Shown here one piece after another: positions 1-11,455 of a stretch of DNA of 64,000 nucleotides (within the stretch, counting starts at the first letter, position 1; each line of letters opens with the position of its first letter). The notes under the pieces are model-generated. The model was not told the origin of the DNA. It saw only the letters and a program-made list of their open reading frames with translations, and ran no database searches. The position numbers were made by a program, and so were the translations under genes. Source of the stretch: Ariolimax columbianus. Its lineage: Eukaryota > Mollusca > Gastropoda > Stylommatophora > Arionidae. The stretch is from positions 95,652,230 through 95,716,229 of the forward strand of contig JAVGWX010000005.1 in the NCBI GenBank assembly GCA_036924085.1, read 5' to 3'.

Positions 1-596
1 TGTCGTGAAATAAACGGCCCTTTCTGGCTTCTCTGCAGAAGTAACTATACAATAGTACAGTCATCTTCTGCATCATGAATTTGCACTTCAAACTCATGAC
101 TAAATTGATAAGAAAGTATCTCGTTCAACCTCTCCAAACGGAAAACAAATAACCTGTGGATACGCCACACCCATGGGTGCGAAAGAAGTGTGATTCGCAA
201 GAATTGGTTTTCCCGAGATTCCCAGTTCCTCACTACTCAGCTTTTGGAGACAATAGTACACATTAAACGGAATACTGGAATGTGTTACTGTAAAACTTGT
301 ACAGGCATACCAAATCCAGATAAGTGTTATTTTACTAATCCCATATCAGTAATAACTCAAAGGAGAACAGTTTTAGATGCGGAAAAAAAACTTTCTTAAG
401 GTCGTGACTATCCACAACAAATATTATTATATTCTGTCAAGGGGATTATTTCATATCAATCGCTACAGTTCTTCAGCAATTTTGAAACGAACTATAGTAG
501 CAAATTGTACGGTCTCTCATATTATCTACTTAGGCGCACTAAAGAAGATTACCTCTATTCTACGTGATGTAGTGCAATGCTATCATATTATTGATA
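1..596. other. no recognised feature
   Basis: I see no gene, tRNA or recognisable element here. Short open frames occur on both strands, but none resembles a known family and none has convincing splice signals. Confidence 0.5.
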
Positions 597-1105
597 TTGG
601 TCAGTATGTGTCATTTGTCCATGGCGTTAGGTTGGAGTTGTGGTCAGTATGTTTCACTTGACCGTGGCATTAGTTGGGGGTCTCAGTCAGTATTTTACAT
701 TTTACCACTGGCGTTACGTGAGACCTTTTTCCGTATGTTGCATCTGCCCCTGACGATGTGGAATCATGGTGATTATACTGCACCTGACCCTGGTGTGAAG
801 GTGTTCTTGGTAAGTATGGTGCGCATGACCTTGACTCAGGTTAGATAATGTTCAGTATGTTTAATCTGACTCAACAAAAGGTAGGGTCTTGGTCAGTATG
901 TTGATACTACCCCTACAAAAGATGGGGCCGTTGTCAGTATGTTGATACTGAGCCTGCAAAAAATTGGATCTTGTCAGTATGTTGATAATGATCCTATAAA
1001 AAGTGGTGTTCTTGTCAGTATGGTGATATTGACCCTAAAAATGATGGAGTCCTTGTCAGTATGTTATAGTTGACCTTACTTAAGACGAGGTCTTGGTCAG
1101 TAAAT
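597..1105 (-). repeat. degenerate ~42-bp minisatellite (GTCAG/CTGAC family)
   Basis: About eleven diverged units of 41-44 bp. Each carries GTCAGTATGTT followed about 10 bases later by a TGACC-like word. Read on the minus strand this is the motif GGTCAGGTGNAACATACTGAC, which also builds the arrays at 11456, 13768 and 22836. Unit divergence is higher than in those arrays, so this one looks old. Confidence 0.7.
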
Positions 1106-1394
1106 TGCACCTATAATTGACGGTACGACTGCATTACGTCATCTTTGCGGATCAATGGGAATGACTGTAACATTCTCAGAGTTTCGAAGAGTCGGCTAAA
1201 GAGTGGTGTAGATGGAGCTAACAAACTCATCATGTAAACAAGCTTGCTACAAAATTCACTACATACGAGAACCACGCGTACATCAATGTATGGAACTTAT
1301 TCTAGAATGACGTTCGCCTGTAAATAATGAAACAATGTGCAACCTTTGTTATGAAAGTCTGTGTGTCTGTGTTCGTGGGAGCTCTTTTGCTTTT

Positions 1395-1690
1395 TCAACT
1401 CCTTCTTCTTCGTCTTCTTCTTCGTCTTCTTCTTCGTTTTCTTCTGTTTCGGGGTTTGTCCTAAAAAAAAGGACAGTGTGACGTTGTAACTTACAGCGAG
1501 TCTGCGATATCTGCTACTTTCGGCCCCACACATCAAATTTTGTCACGGAATTTTAGTGATCGGGTTTACCTTCCATTTTCGATCCCTATTCTCTAAGTCA
1601 GGCTGAATGGTTGCAATCTATGTGAAGGGTTGCTGCCGGTTTCTGACCCTGATGCAAGCAGCCAGCTAAGAGCCGCGGACTGATATCAAC
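1395..1690 (-). mobile_element. SINE (called alpha here), near full length, minus strand
   Basis: On the minus strand this region aligns by eye along nearly its whole length with the full-length copy at 19801-20144. It shares the GGATCGAAAATGGAAGG-like block, a GATGTGTGGGGCC block, a TGTAAGTTACAACG block and a terminal (GAA/GAC)n tail, which appears here as CTTCTTCTTCGT repeats at about 1398-1445. Many substitutions make it an old copy. Confidence 0.65.
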
Positions 1691-2660
1691 TCAATTACTG
1701 TTGCATCATCGGCTTCATCGTGGACGCAAAGTATACGACGACAGCAACTATCTTAGCACATCGTAAGGCGTTGCGCAGTGGGGTGTAAAATAGCAGTTCC
1801 ACCGTGTAAGTTAGATTGTTCTGGAAACTACCACTTGAAAAGCGAGTTTTATTGTTTACGCGGCTCACTGGTTCCCTTCTCGGTAGCACTTCGCTTCAGT
1901 ATCACTTATTTGTCGCTCCCATGTTGAACAACCACCGCAGTCGGTCACCTTACAGGAAGCCTGTATCCGAGCTTTTGCAGTGGTTCATTATAATGGGAAT
2001 GTTTTATACGCAAGTGACATAAAAGGAGCATCCAAGTTGATTGTACTTAACATTGCAATCGGGCGTCCCCTGGAAACAACTTGTCAGTCGATCAATTTGT
2101 AGCAGATCCCACTCTTATTGCCCAAGGGTTATTCTAACTTAAACGTTTCCACACTCATGCACATCTATTCATGACCACACACAGCAAATAATATAGCACA
2201 CAGCAGATGGCATATTTATTATATAATACTCATACCAAAAAAATGAGTAGTGAAATTACAAATGCAACACAATATATATGATCTTAACTAAATATTCCTA
2301 TATTATATATATATGTTAGAATACATATTAACTAAAACGGAAATTTTAAGCATTAGCTATTGATGGAATTCCCAACTATCTAAAACCCGGTTCTATTGCC
2401 TATTAACATCACACACACACATCTATTTAACTGCATCCTCAACACACCTTATCAAAAACTCATCCTCACTGGAATCCCTTCAGGCGGGTGATCTGGACAT
2501 ACCTCGTTCCCATTGTGCCCTGCTTACAACATACGTTCAGATTATCAATTAATACAAAACTCACACACCTATTTGAGCGATCCTGTTATATCACTAACAT
2601 TCGTACAGCAGTTTATCAATCACTCCTCTATCTAAGTCGGTGAGTTAAACATACTATCTA
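1691..2660. other. no gene seen; AT-rich
   Basis: Non-coding by inspection. It includes an AT-rich stretch at about 2190-2340. No element boundary was resolved. Confidence 0.5.
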
Positions 2661-2664
2661 AATT

Positions 2665-2667
<3 letters not shown>

Positions 2668-2695
<28 letters not shown>
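2668..2695 (+). repeat. (TC)n microsatellite
   Basis: Uninterrupted TC dinucleotide run of 14 copies, followed after one G by further CT. Confidence 0.95.
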
Positions 2696-2698
<3 letters not shown>

Positions 2699-2705
2699 CT
2701 CATCT

Positions 2706-3955
2706 CCTCTCCATCCAGCCTCCTGAGCTAAACTTTGACTCTGTGTTATATACACTAAAGCAGTATCAAAGCTGACCAATAGATCTCAGAGGGATGGCTC
2801 TATTCAGTCTTATTGGAACGAAATACTTTGCACACCTGTCACTCATCTATAGCAGCAAGCTCTGCTTGTCACTCATACTCCCCCTACCCAAATCGGAACG
2901 CCAGTGGTCAGCTCCTACCTGTCCACATTCTTTGCCCCAACTCTGTTTTTCTTTGTTGAGACGGTGAGTGACCGTGACACGCATTCAGGTAGCTTTAAGC
3001 TTTAACGTGTTCAGGTACCTTTGTTATCAGCAACCACATCACCCCTGTCCTAAACTCTCTTGCTCCGGCGGGAACTGTTACAAATTCTGTCACTTCTGAA
3101 GCACAGCTTATACATTAACGATCATGAAACAACCTTCCTGTTGGTTTCAATCAACAACAAGGGGCTCCGTGGAGCAACACATGATCCGATCAATCCTTCT
3201 GGACATGTAATATGGATGACGTGCTGAGGTGGAATGCAAAGGCAATCCACCTGGCTGGACATTGGAAACATGATGTCTGATGTAGTGCCCAGGACACGGA
3301 AAGTAAGTGTAGATTATGATTTTGCTAGCCGGAAACATAATCCTCTTTAGTCACTTTTAACAAACTACTTGTAATATGATAATGTCCCTTTTGTTTTCAT
3401 CCTGAATCCCACATGCTTTTGTGTACTCAGCTATAAATGGGTACCTTACAATTTTAAAAGCAAAGCAGCGAGGTATGAATTTTGTAGGACCACTTCACAA
3501 AAAGTTGAGACCTATACAAAAGTTTACAACACTTTATCGCTGACGACACTCTCTACTATGAGACTCTGATATATGTATTTGCTGCAATATGATTAACTGC
3601 AGTGGACACAAATGTTGGAATTCAAATAGCACAAAGGCAAAGACGGACAGGAGATAACTAGTATTTGGTACCAAATTGTAATTGTGACTTCTCGTAGACC
3701 CACGGCCCTTTAGAGAAGGAAAGAGTGTATCCCCTGCACCTATACGCATCTAGTAAGGTACGACTAAAGAGAGTTGTGTATTGAGCTAGCAGCCTCGTTA
3801 TGTAAAATAAATTGTTGCTGTCGCCGATGCTGTTAGAAGATACTCGTTCTGAGTTTGGTTAATTCTGGACGACGTTATTTTCACAGTGGGTTAAAGTGGT
3901 TCTTCTTATAACCTGAGGTATACTTGTAAAGGTGGACATGAGTCCTCCCTGCAGT
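2706..3955. other. no gene seen
   Basis: Nothing recognisable. A CTATAAATGGGTACC-like word at about 3430 resembles a phrase seen in invertebrate tRNA-SINEs (compare 61800), but too little is preserved to call an element. Confidence 0.4.
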
Positions 3956-3959
3956 AGTG

Positions 3960-4115
3960 CAATGCGATGCTCCTCAGTAAGCTTGCCACTATTGGGATTA
4001 GAGTGTCGATCCCCACTTTGTTATCAAGACTGAAGTGGCACATCATGTATTCAGGATCAGGAACCAGGAAGTCTTGATCAGCATGTTTCACCTGACCCCG
4101 ATTACTCTTATCTCT
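3960..4115 (-). repeat. isolated unit of the ~42-bp repeat with its flanking module
   Basis: Position 4046-4100 holds a reverse-oriented unit (CAGCATGTTTCACCTGACC). The preceding 3985-4030 is the reverse complement of the AAGTGGGGATCGAC-type module that accompanies the same repeat at 5940, 11975 and 31295. The pair appears to travel together. Confidence 0.5.
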
Positions 4116-4884
4116 CAACAAGTTGATGCCGTAACCACGACTGCCTGATTATACAACTGGCTTTATCTCATGTTCCCTGAATGGTCGCTGTGCTTCACGT
4201 GGATCCAAATGTACATGAATGAACGGTATGTATCACCTGACTACGTCTTTCCATAGACAGGGGCAGCCAGGTGTATATCGTGTGTCAGGAAGGTGTCTCG
4301 CACGGCTCTTGAGTGGGCTGGCGGGTCTGTTGATCTTCACGGCTTTTTACATTTGGATATGTTGGTACTTAGGCAGCTTGACGGAGTAAGGTATGTCTGG
4401 TTTATTGTAGTTCTGCGAAGAGGGACATGCTACAATCTTACTTTTGCATGTACAAATGAGCCTAACGATGCCCCGCTTGGAAGATCCAGAAACACTCATG
4501 TGTCAATATGTTATCAGGGCGCAATAGGAGAGAAATTAATAGAAACACTGCAGCCTGCCAGTCAGGTTGCAAGAGGTGAATAAGGGACAGGTTACCATTG
4601 TCCAATTAAAGATATAAGACACAGAGGGGAAAAGGAGACTTCGACATAAATGTTGATGAGCGACTAAGTCAAATCAGATAAAAGACGGCGGGGCTTGGGA
4701 CTAACTACTCCATAATGTACGGCCTATAAGCTACACAAAAGAAAGCAGACATTCGCTATACTCCTTGGTAGAAATGAACCAACTAAATTAGTTGGAAATA
4801 AAGTCTGCATTCATCAACAGTCCCCGGGCAGTCTTGAATCTAGATTTTTGGGATTGTTTTTTTTTTCTTCATTTTTGTGCAAGA
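4116..4884. other. no gene seen
   Basis: No recognisable domain. One open frame on the plus strand (4293-4583) has no similarity I recognise. Confidence 0.4.
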
Positions 4885-4887
4885 GAT

Positions 4888-4958
4888 AAATAAAGAATTG
4901 CGCGTACTGGTTAACGAACCAGAAGCCAGCCCTAACTGCTCGGCCACCAGTCTATTTG
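4888..4958 (-). repeat. tRNA-like SINE head (fragment)
   Basis: The minus strand reads GGTGGCCGAGCAGTTAGG followed by GGTTCGTTAACC. These resemble a Pol III A box (TGGCNNAGNNG) and B box (GGTTCGANNCC) spaced as in a Ser/Leu-type tRNA. There is no CCA end and no clean cloverleaf, so it is a degenerate tRNA-derived retroposon head rather than a working tRNA. Confidence 0.45.
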
Positions 4959-5031
4959 TCACACAATTATTTTTCCGGCTGATCTAATGTGCCGTATTTA
5001 GTTCTAAGTAAGCTGGAACTTCTAAGCAGGT

Positions 5032-5117
5032 TATATGTAGCTTTTCTATGATCCTTCGCTAAAGATATCGACGGTAATATGTAGCTTTTCTATGATCCTT
5101 CGCTAAAGATATCGACG
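5032..5117 (+). repeat. 44-bp tandem duplication
   Basis: Two almost identical copies of a 44-bp segment (ATATGTAGCTTTTCTATGAT and onward) lie head to tail. The near identity suggests a recent duplication. Confidence 0.85.
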
Positions 5118-5122
5118 AAGAT

Positions 5123-5368
5123 TTAACATTCTGACACCAGGAGTATCGCCCCGGTAGCTGGAACATTGTCAATGGTAGAGGTGAAGTGTTGAAGTTGATC
5201 AACGACCGTCTCTTGGATGAAGGCACTGCAATCGATGAGCCGGGCATGCGCAGATTGCAAAGTTTTGAATCCATACGCGGGACCAGCAGAGACGGGAGCA
5301 TCATATGATGGAGCAGCAGTGTGCACAACCAGCGAGCGAGGAGAACCCTTGGTATCTACACTCTTCAC
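5123..5368 (-). other. unassigned open frame, possible exon
   Basis: An 81-codon open frame whose residues look protein-like (HTAAPSYDAPVSAGPAYGF, then FIQETVVDQLQHF). A pyrimidine-rich TTCTTCTCAG lies just upstream and could be a splice acceptor, but the reading phase does not fit cleanly and no donor is convincing. I do not recognise the product. It could be a decayed exon or chance. Confidence 0.15.
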
Positions 5369-5868
5369 AATTCACTGAGAAGAACTGATCACATATGGTT
5401 CTGTCAGGTGTGCAGTGTCAATTATTCTGAATGGCATAGACTAGAACAGAGTATAAATATGTAGCACATAATGAGTTTCACTTTCTCAAATGTTTACACT
5501 ATTCCGTCAAGGTTAGTTTTTTGCTTGACGAAATCAAGTCCCGGTTAACCAATCACAGTCAAAGTTAGATCAGGGCAAGTTGACCACCGGTAATTGGCTT
5601 CCGTGTTCAGGTTTCGTTGGGAGACATACTCTAACAAGATGTGGAATCTCTAATATATTTTGTTAGCAGAGTAGATAATGTAGGAGGTATGAGTACAGAT
5701 ATCAAAGAAAGAATACAAACAGCAAAAGGAGTATTCGTTGCATATGGGATACTTAAGAAAAAAACAGTAATTAAACTTTTTTTTTTTTTTTTAAATCTTA
5801 ATATCGATTGTAGGAGAGAGGAGACTAATGTCTGATCAGGAAAATCATGCTGATCGGACATGTTAGTT

Positions 5869-6045
5869 ATGTTCAGGTGAAAAATACTGACCGAAACTCC
5901 CACCTCACATCACCTGAAGTTTTTTCTGCAAACAGACTGTTTCAGTTTGGCTAACGAGATGGGATCGACGTGATCGCATTAGTAATGAGCGGCACACAGA
6001 TGAAGTCAAGCATAGTACAGTCCCCTTGTGGACCCAGGCCCACTG
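5869..6045 (+). repeat. single ~42-bp unit plus flanking module
   Basis: TTCAGGTGAAAAATACTGACCG matches the minisatellite motif of the 13.8-kb array. It is followed at 5938-6035 by the module GATGGGATCGACGTGATCGC with GCGGCACACAGATGAA, which recurs at about 31290-31370 and, partly, at 11975 and 3990. No terminal repeats or target-site duplication were resolved. Confidence 0.55.
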
Positions 6046-6790
6046 TAATCAGCACGCTCGGGATGTGAGGGAGGCTGCTGCAACATAATAATAATATTCA
6101 TTTAGGCGCCTAAGTCGAGTTGCGTCGGTTGGCCACATCCATGACCCACTGCTGCGGCGTGGTTCCAGGCCTCGTCCAGAGCGAAGGTGGAGGTTGGCCA
6201 CATCCATGACCCACATCCATGACCCACTGCTGCGACGTGGTTCCAGGCCTCGTCCAGAGCGAAGGTGGAGGTTGCTTATGTGCTGGAGACATACTGTGCG
6301 ATGACACCCCTTCTGCGCCTCCAGCCGGTCTGGGGAAAACCTTTTTTGCGCCGAGGAACGACTTGTGTAGTAATTTATAGACAGGTGTTTCCCGATCCGA
6401 CCGTACAACATGACCAAACAAGAAACGCGGCATCGGTCATGTGTTTCTGAGATTCGATGGAGGCCTGTTTTAGCAGAGACCTCCATGTTGCGGATTTAGT
6501 CGAGCCATCGGGTATCCAGGATAGGCCGCTGGTTGCGCATGTGGAAGTCCTCTAGTCTCGACGTGTCATGCTAAAGTAGTGTCCAGGTTTAGCAGCCGTA
6601 AAACAGAACTGGGACCACGCAGGACTGGTAGATGAGGATTTTTGTTTCAATTGAGATCTTGCCGTTACTCCACAGACGTCGAAGGTCGTGCATAGCAGAT
6701 GCAGCTAGTCCGATTGGATGATATCATGCTGCCGAGATAGATAAATTAGTTGGTGCCCTCCGCAGTGTGATATCAACTACTGCAACTCGT
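6046..6790 (-). pseudogene. LINE reverse transcriptase C-terminal fragment
   Basis: Minus-strand translation in broken frames gives recognisable non-LTR RT C-terminal blocks: a KILIYQSCVVPVLFYGC-like stretch (thumb), RLEDFHMRNQRPILDTRW, NMEVSAKTGLHRISETHDR and CLVMLYGR (usually FGHVVR). These follow the order seen in RTE/CR1-like elements: YACETWTL, HMRCLRRIL, NEEV, GHV. Stops and frameshifts make it a dead fragment. The endonuclease and the RT palm (FADD) are absent. Confidence 0.7.
6127..6275 (+). repeat. internal tandem duplication, ~66-82 bp
   Basis: The segment GGTTGGCCACATCCATGACC through GAAGGTGGAGGTTG occurs twice within the LINE fragment. The second copy also has an internal repeat of CACATCCATGACC. 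Confidence 0.85.
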
Positions 6791-6799
6791 CCCATAAAT

Positions 6800-7325
6800 T
6801 CCATTCCAGGGCCTTCAAGAGAGAAATGTTACTTATCGTGGACATTCAACAACAATAACAACATCAACATATCGATTGTCGAGTTTGCCTAATTTGTGAC
6901 TGTGAAACATTGATATCAAGTAAAATAACAAACACAATTGTACAGATTTACATAAATGTGTGACAGATTTAGTCATATGGAAGAATCCCATTGTAAAGGA
7001 GAAGGGGCCAATTTTTTTAATGCCAGTCGAATAGTGGAAAGTGAATTGAGTCGAGGAGTTGTAAAGAGTGAAAAAGGGTTGCATTCTTTAAAAATGGAAG
7101 AGCGACATTTTGGCCGACAGATTCTAATAACTTTACTCAAGAGTCCAGATTCACATCATCTACGTGAAATGCTAAATATATCTGTTTTGATCAAATATAC
7201 CCAGTGTTCGCTAGAAATAGTATTTCGCAACGAGGGACGCACAAGGGAAAACAGGATGCGTTTCCAGAACAAATAGAAGTCACATTTCTACTGAGACTTA
7301 TAGTTTCAGTTTTCCAGTTTCATTG
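6800..7325. other. no recognised feature
   Basis: A 106-codon open frame at 6956-7276 on the plus strand has no recognisable domain and no splice context, so I treat it as chance. Confidence 0.4.
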
Positions 7326-7328
<3 letters not shown>

Positions 7329-7374
<46 letters not shown>

Positions 7375-7405
7375 AAGATAGAGATAGGGAGAGAGAGAGA
7401 GAGCC
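7329..7405 (+). repeat. (GA)n microsatellite
   Basis: GA dinucleotides with a few interruptions (GG, AAAGATA). Confidence 0.95.
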
Positions 7406-7912
7406 AGACCTCGTAGTGTGCATCTCCAATTAGCACCTAAGCTAATATGCTAGTATAGTTACGAACCTAATTACAAGCGTCAGAGAAAGTTTTTAAGAGC
7501 GTCTAGTGGTGACTTTTACACTTCATAGGCTAAAAAGCATTGATTGATTTGACAGAGAAAATCTTCTATTAAACGAGACGTCTAGATCTTTTACATCATC
7601 GTGGTCGATAAAAGACGTGTTTAACAAAAACAAGTGCCAACATCGCTTGTCAGATTTGAGGAACGCCGATTTATTAGCAAACAGTTCTTGAAGTTGCAGA
7701 CGAAGATCAATAACAGTTTGTGCGAAGAAGGAAGAATAGGACCAATAGGTAGAATAACTGGGTTGTAAAGTTAATTCAAGACAATCACCTGGGCTGATGC
7801 ACTTACAGTTCTATGATAGACTACAAAAGAGCAGAGAGTAGATTAAATTGTAGAGACATAAATATATTAGGGCACTAAATAGGAGTGGATTAATAATAAT
7901 AGTAGGTGCCCA
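7406..7912. other. no recognised feature
   Basis: Non-coding by inspection. No element ends were identified. Confidence 0.4.
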
Positions 7913-8135
7913 TCACAAGCGAAGATGACGACAGTATCATATTATTGCTGCGAAATGTGTTATCCTATGGCTGTAAAGATCAATCCTAGAAAGGCATCCC
8001 CTGCCCCATTCAGGGCACACGTGGGGAGCCGGCAGTGGATACGTTGTGGTTGTTGCTTTTGCGGGCAGTTCGCTTTCACTGAGTCCCCGTGATGTCGATA
8101 CTCTATTCGATCTGATGACCATCGCGAATTATGTT
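7913..8135 (-). pseudogene. LINE 3' end: C-terminal zinc-finger fragment
   Basis: The minus strand encodes HVCPEWGRGCLSRIDLYSHR followed by ITH. This resembles the C-terminal C2H2-like finger (CPxCGRxCxSRIGLxSHxRTH) that ends many mollusc LINE ORFs and is also present at 19240-19310. The second cysteine of the first pair is W here. Only the last ~60 residues and a short 3' region are preserved. Confidence 0.6.
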
Positions 8136-8369
8136 GTGAATTAAGGAGTGAATTAACTTGCGTGACAAGAGACAATTGTGTCCTGAAATCAAATGAAATG
8201 TTGTTTTATGGTGGTCGTGAGAACCAAGAAGTGTGACTTCAGTCTTTTTGTTCTGTTTGTGTAGCACGTCAATGGAATTTTTTCTGAACAAGTTAGGAAA
8301 GAACTGAAAAATACGATAATAAAATGTGGCTTCACTGACCAGAACTGCAACGTAAGATTGCATTTGGGC

Positions 8370-8597
8370 CCAGTGACCAGTGATATCTAAATGTGAATGA
8401 GAGAAATAATTCCTCCACATATAAGAATAGGATATGTTGACAGTGACCAGTGATCTAAATGTGAATGAGAGAAATAACTTATCCACATATAAGAATAGGA
8501 TGTGTTGACAGTGACCAATGATGTCTAAATGTGAATGAGAGAAATAACTTCTCCACATATACGAATAGGATTTGTTGACAGTGACTAGTATAGCTAA
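8370..8597 (+). repeat. ~70-bp tandem repeat, about 3.3 copies
   Basis: Units start at about 8371, 8440, 8509 and 8579 with CAGTGACCAGTGAT and contain GTGAATGAGAGAAATAA and CACATATAAGAATAGGAT. Copies differ by a few bases and small gaps. Confidence 0.9.
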
Positions 8598-8644
8598 AAG
8601 ACGAGGACAGAAGGTTTATTATAAATGGATGCCTTTCCAGAAAT

Positions 8645-8890
8645 TGAATGGATTGGCTTCATTCGTTCTCAATCTCCCGTTACCAAGCCATGAAAAGGAC
8701 TTTACAAATAGCAGAATGTAGTCCAGCGAACGGAATGCACTGTGTCATAGTTTACAGCTTCACTGCGATATTTGCACTTTTTGGTCCAACACATCTGACT
8801 TCAGCAGGCAGTTTTGGGTACCGGGTTAGCCTTCCCTTTTCGATCCATTTTCCTTAGATAGTCTGCTCTGTTGCAGGCTCGCACAAAGTG
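8645..8890 (-). mobile_element. SINE alpha, 5'-truncated, minus strand
   Basis: Matches the 19801-20144 SINE on the opposite strand: the TTCGTTCTCAATCTCCC end, GCAGAATGTAGTCCAGCGAA, GGAATGCACTGTGTC, then CCGGGTTAGCCTTCCCTTTT. The 5' head of the element is missing. The (GAA)n tail is reduced to CTTCATTCG. Confidence 0.75.
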
Positions 8891-8927
8891 TATGATAGAA
8901 TTAGTGATGTCGAACTGCGGGAAAACT

Positions 8928-9245
8928 CAAGACAGAATGGATGGACTGAAGTGGTATGATAACATAGTCACATGGAACTGTTGGGAGGAACGAGACGGAA
9001 TGGATTGACTGAAGTGGTATGATAAGATAGTCATGTGGAACTGTTGGGAGGAACGAGACAGAATGGATGGACTGAAGTGGTATGATAAAATAGTCATGTG
9101 GAACTGTTGGGAGGAACGAGACAGAATGGATGGACTGAAGTGGTATGATAAAATAGTCACGTGGAACTGTTGGGAGGAACGAGACGGAATGGATTGACTG
9201 AAGTGGTATGATAAAATAGTCATGTAGAACTGTTGGAAGGAACCA
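8928..9245 (+). repeat. 63-bp minisatellite, 5 copies, derived from a LINE
   Basis: Five head-to-tail units of 63 bp (GAATGGATGGACTGAAGTGG through TGTTGGGAGGAAC). The unit translates to a GLKWYDKIV, TWNCWEER phrase that resembles the LINE RT C-terminal block W-D-K-I-N-ELW-RT. The array runs directly into a LINE 3' end (9246-9562), so it looks like an in-place 21-codon expansion of LINE coding sequence. Confidence 0.8.
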
Positions 9246-9562
9246 GACACATATCTGGGAAATAGGAAGAGCGGAGAAGGCGTTTGTGCTGGATAGGACA
9301 CATACTATGTAAACCAACTGATGACATCACTGTCTCTGTACTGGAGTCCCCAGGGAAAAAGAAGAAGAGAATAACCACAATATACATGAAGAATGGAGCT
9401 TAAGACAAATATAAAGAAAGTACTTAAAGACTGGGAAAGTGCTGAAAGCGGGAAGAGGGGAGGTCTCTGGACAGGGCGGCTTGAAGTAATTTCTGAAACA
9501 TATGATCTCCAGTGGGCTAAAATGGATTTGATTGATTGATTGATTGACTGATTGATTGATTG
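9246..9562 (+). pseudogene. LINE 3' end with (TTGA)n tail
   Basis: Broken plus-strand translation gives LDRTHTM, then LYWSPQGKRRRI and a trailing region resembling the C-terminal W-x-PQGKRxRGRPxxTW block of non-LTR retrotransposons. It ends in ATTTGATTGATTGATTGACT-type tetranucleotide repeats at 9523-9562, a typical 3' tail. Similar 3' ends occur at 49480-49870 and 50040-50270. Stops and frameshifts are frequent. Confidence 0.65.
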
Positions 9563-9930
9563 ATCATCAAGATGTAAGATATTGAACAGTGTTAAAAACA
9601 CTTTACCCATAAATGCTGAACTGTGAACTGACAACTTATCGACAGCCAGATGAAAAGATTTTCAATTAACCGGAATGCTGTCAATGGTCGATCTGTTCTT
9701 GTGGTTATTTCTGAGTACCAATTGGTCGTGTCGTCCATTAGGGCAAATTATCGATAGCCGGTGATCTTTTGTCCTACGGTCCTTTGCTGTTGTTTAGCGA
9801 TTGAACTCATTCACACACAAGCAACATAAACACGGCAACCACACACATATACACAGACACACGGTCAGAGGCCCCCCCCCCCCCTCCCCCCTCCCCAACT
9901 ATATACAGAGCATAGCTGCACTCACACTTG
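9563..9930. other. no gene seen; short poly-C tract
   Basis: Contains a C-rich run at about 9871-9895 (C with a few T). Otherwise unremarkable until the CACA-rich lead-in to the next array. Confidence 0.5.
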
Positions 9931-11455
9931 CACAATTTCTTACACACACTCACACATTCACTAATTCTGAATTTAATACTCACATACGCGTTAGTTCTTA
10001 TACACTCACACCTGCACTAATTCTTTCACACTCTCTCACCTGCACTTTTTCTTTCACACTCTCTCACCTGCACTTTTTCTTTCACACTCTCTCACCTGCA
10101 CTTTTTTTTTCACACTCTCTCACCTGCACTAATTCTTTCACACGCTCTCTCACCTGCACTAATTCTTTCACACACTCTCTCACCTGCACTATTTCTTTCA
10201 CACTCTCTCACCTGCAATATTTCTTTCACACACAATCTCACCTGCACTATTTCTATCACACTCTCTCACCTGCACTAATTCTTTCACACACTCTCTCACC
10301 TGCACTATTTCTTTCACACTCTCTCACCTGCACTATTTCTTTCACACTCTCTCACCTGCACTATTTCTTTCACACTCTCTCACCTGCACTATTTCTTTCA
10401 CACTCTCTCACCTGCACTATTTCTTTCACACAATCTCACCTGCACTAATTCTTTCACACACTCTCTCACCGGCACTAATTCTTTCACACACTCTCTCACC
10501 TGCACTAATTCTTTCACACACTCTCTCACCTGCACTAATTCTTTCACACACTCTCTCACCTGCACTAATTCTTTCACACACTCTCTCACCTGCACTAATT
10601 CTTTCACACACTCTCTCACCTGCACTAATTCTTTCACACACTCTCTCACCTGCACTAATTCTTTCACACACTCTCTCACCTGCACTAATTCTTTCACACA
10701 CTCTCTCACCTGCACTAATTCTTTCACACACTCTCTCACCTGCACTAATTCTTTCACACACTCTCTCACCTGCACTAATTCTTTCACACACTCTCTCACC
10801 TGCACTATTTCTTTCACACTCTCTCACCTGCACTATTTCTTTCACACAATCTCACCTGCACTAATTCTTTCACTCTCTCATCTGCACTAATTCTTTCACA
10901 CACTCACACTGACACTAATTCTTTCACTCTCTCACCTGCACTAATTCTTTCACACACTCACACTGACACTAATTCTTTCACACTCTCTCACATGCACTAA
11001 TTCTTTCACACTCTCTCACCTGCACTAATTCTTTCACACACTCACACTGACACTAATTCTTTCACACTCTCTCACCTGCACTAATTCTTTCACACTCTCT
11101 CACCTGCACTAATTCTTTCACACACTCACACTGACACTAATTCTTTCACACTCTCTCACCTGCACTAACTCTTTCACACTCTCTCACCTGCACTAATTCT
11201 TTCACACACTCACACTGACACTAATTCTTTCACACTCTCTCACCTGCACTAATTCTTTCACACTCTCTCACCTGCACTAATTCTTTCACACACTCACACT
11301 GACACTAATTCTTTCACACTCTCTCACCTGCACTAATTCTTTCACACTCTCTCACCTGCACTAATTCTTTCACACTCTCACACTGACACTAATTCTTTCA
11401 CACTCTCTCACCTGCACTAATTATTTCACACACTCACACTGACACTAATTCTGTC
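9931..11455 (+). repeat. 1.5-kb minisatellite, 28/30-bp units
   Basis: Units of TGCACTAATTCTTTCACACA plus CTCTCTCACC (30 bp) and a 28-bp variant lacking one CA. Positions 10441-10800 hold 12 units of 30 bp that are identical except for one base. They are bordered on both sides (10385-10440 and 10801-10858) by the same pair of 28-bp variants. From 10860 the array switches to a higher-order mix with CACTCACACTGACACTAATT units. Long open frames on both strands are by-products of unit lengths divisible by three or free of stops. Confidence 0.95.

Noticed and set aside
6956..7276. A 106-codon plus-strand open frame
   Set aside because: No domain, no splice context and no codon bias distinguishing it from its surroundings.
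9801..10845. Long repetitive open frames on both strands (up to 215 codons)
   Set aside because: They lie wholly in the 28/30-bp minisatellite. A unit length divisible by three without stops gives open frames automatically; no gene signals are present.
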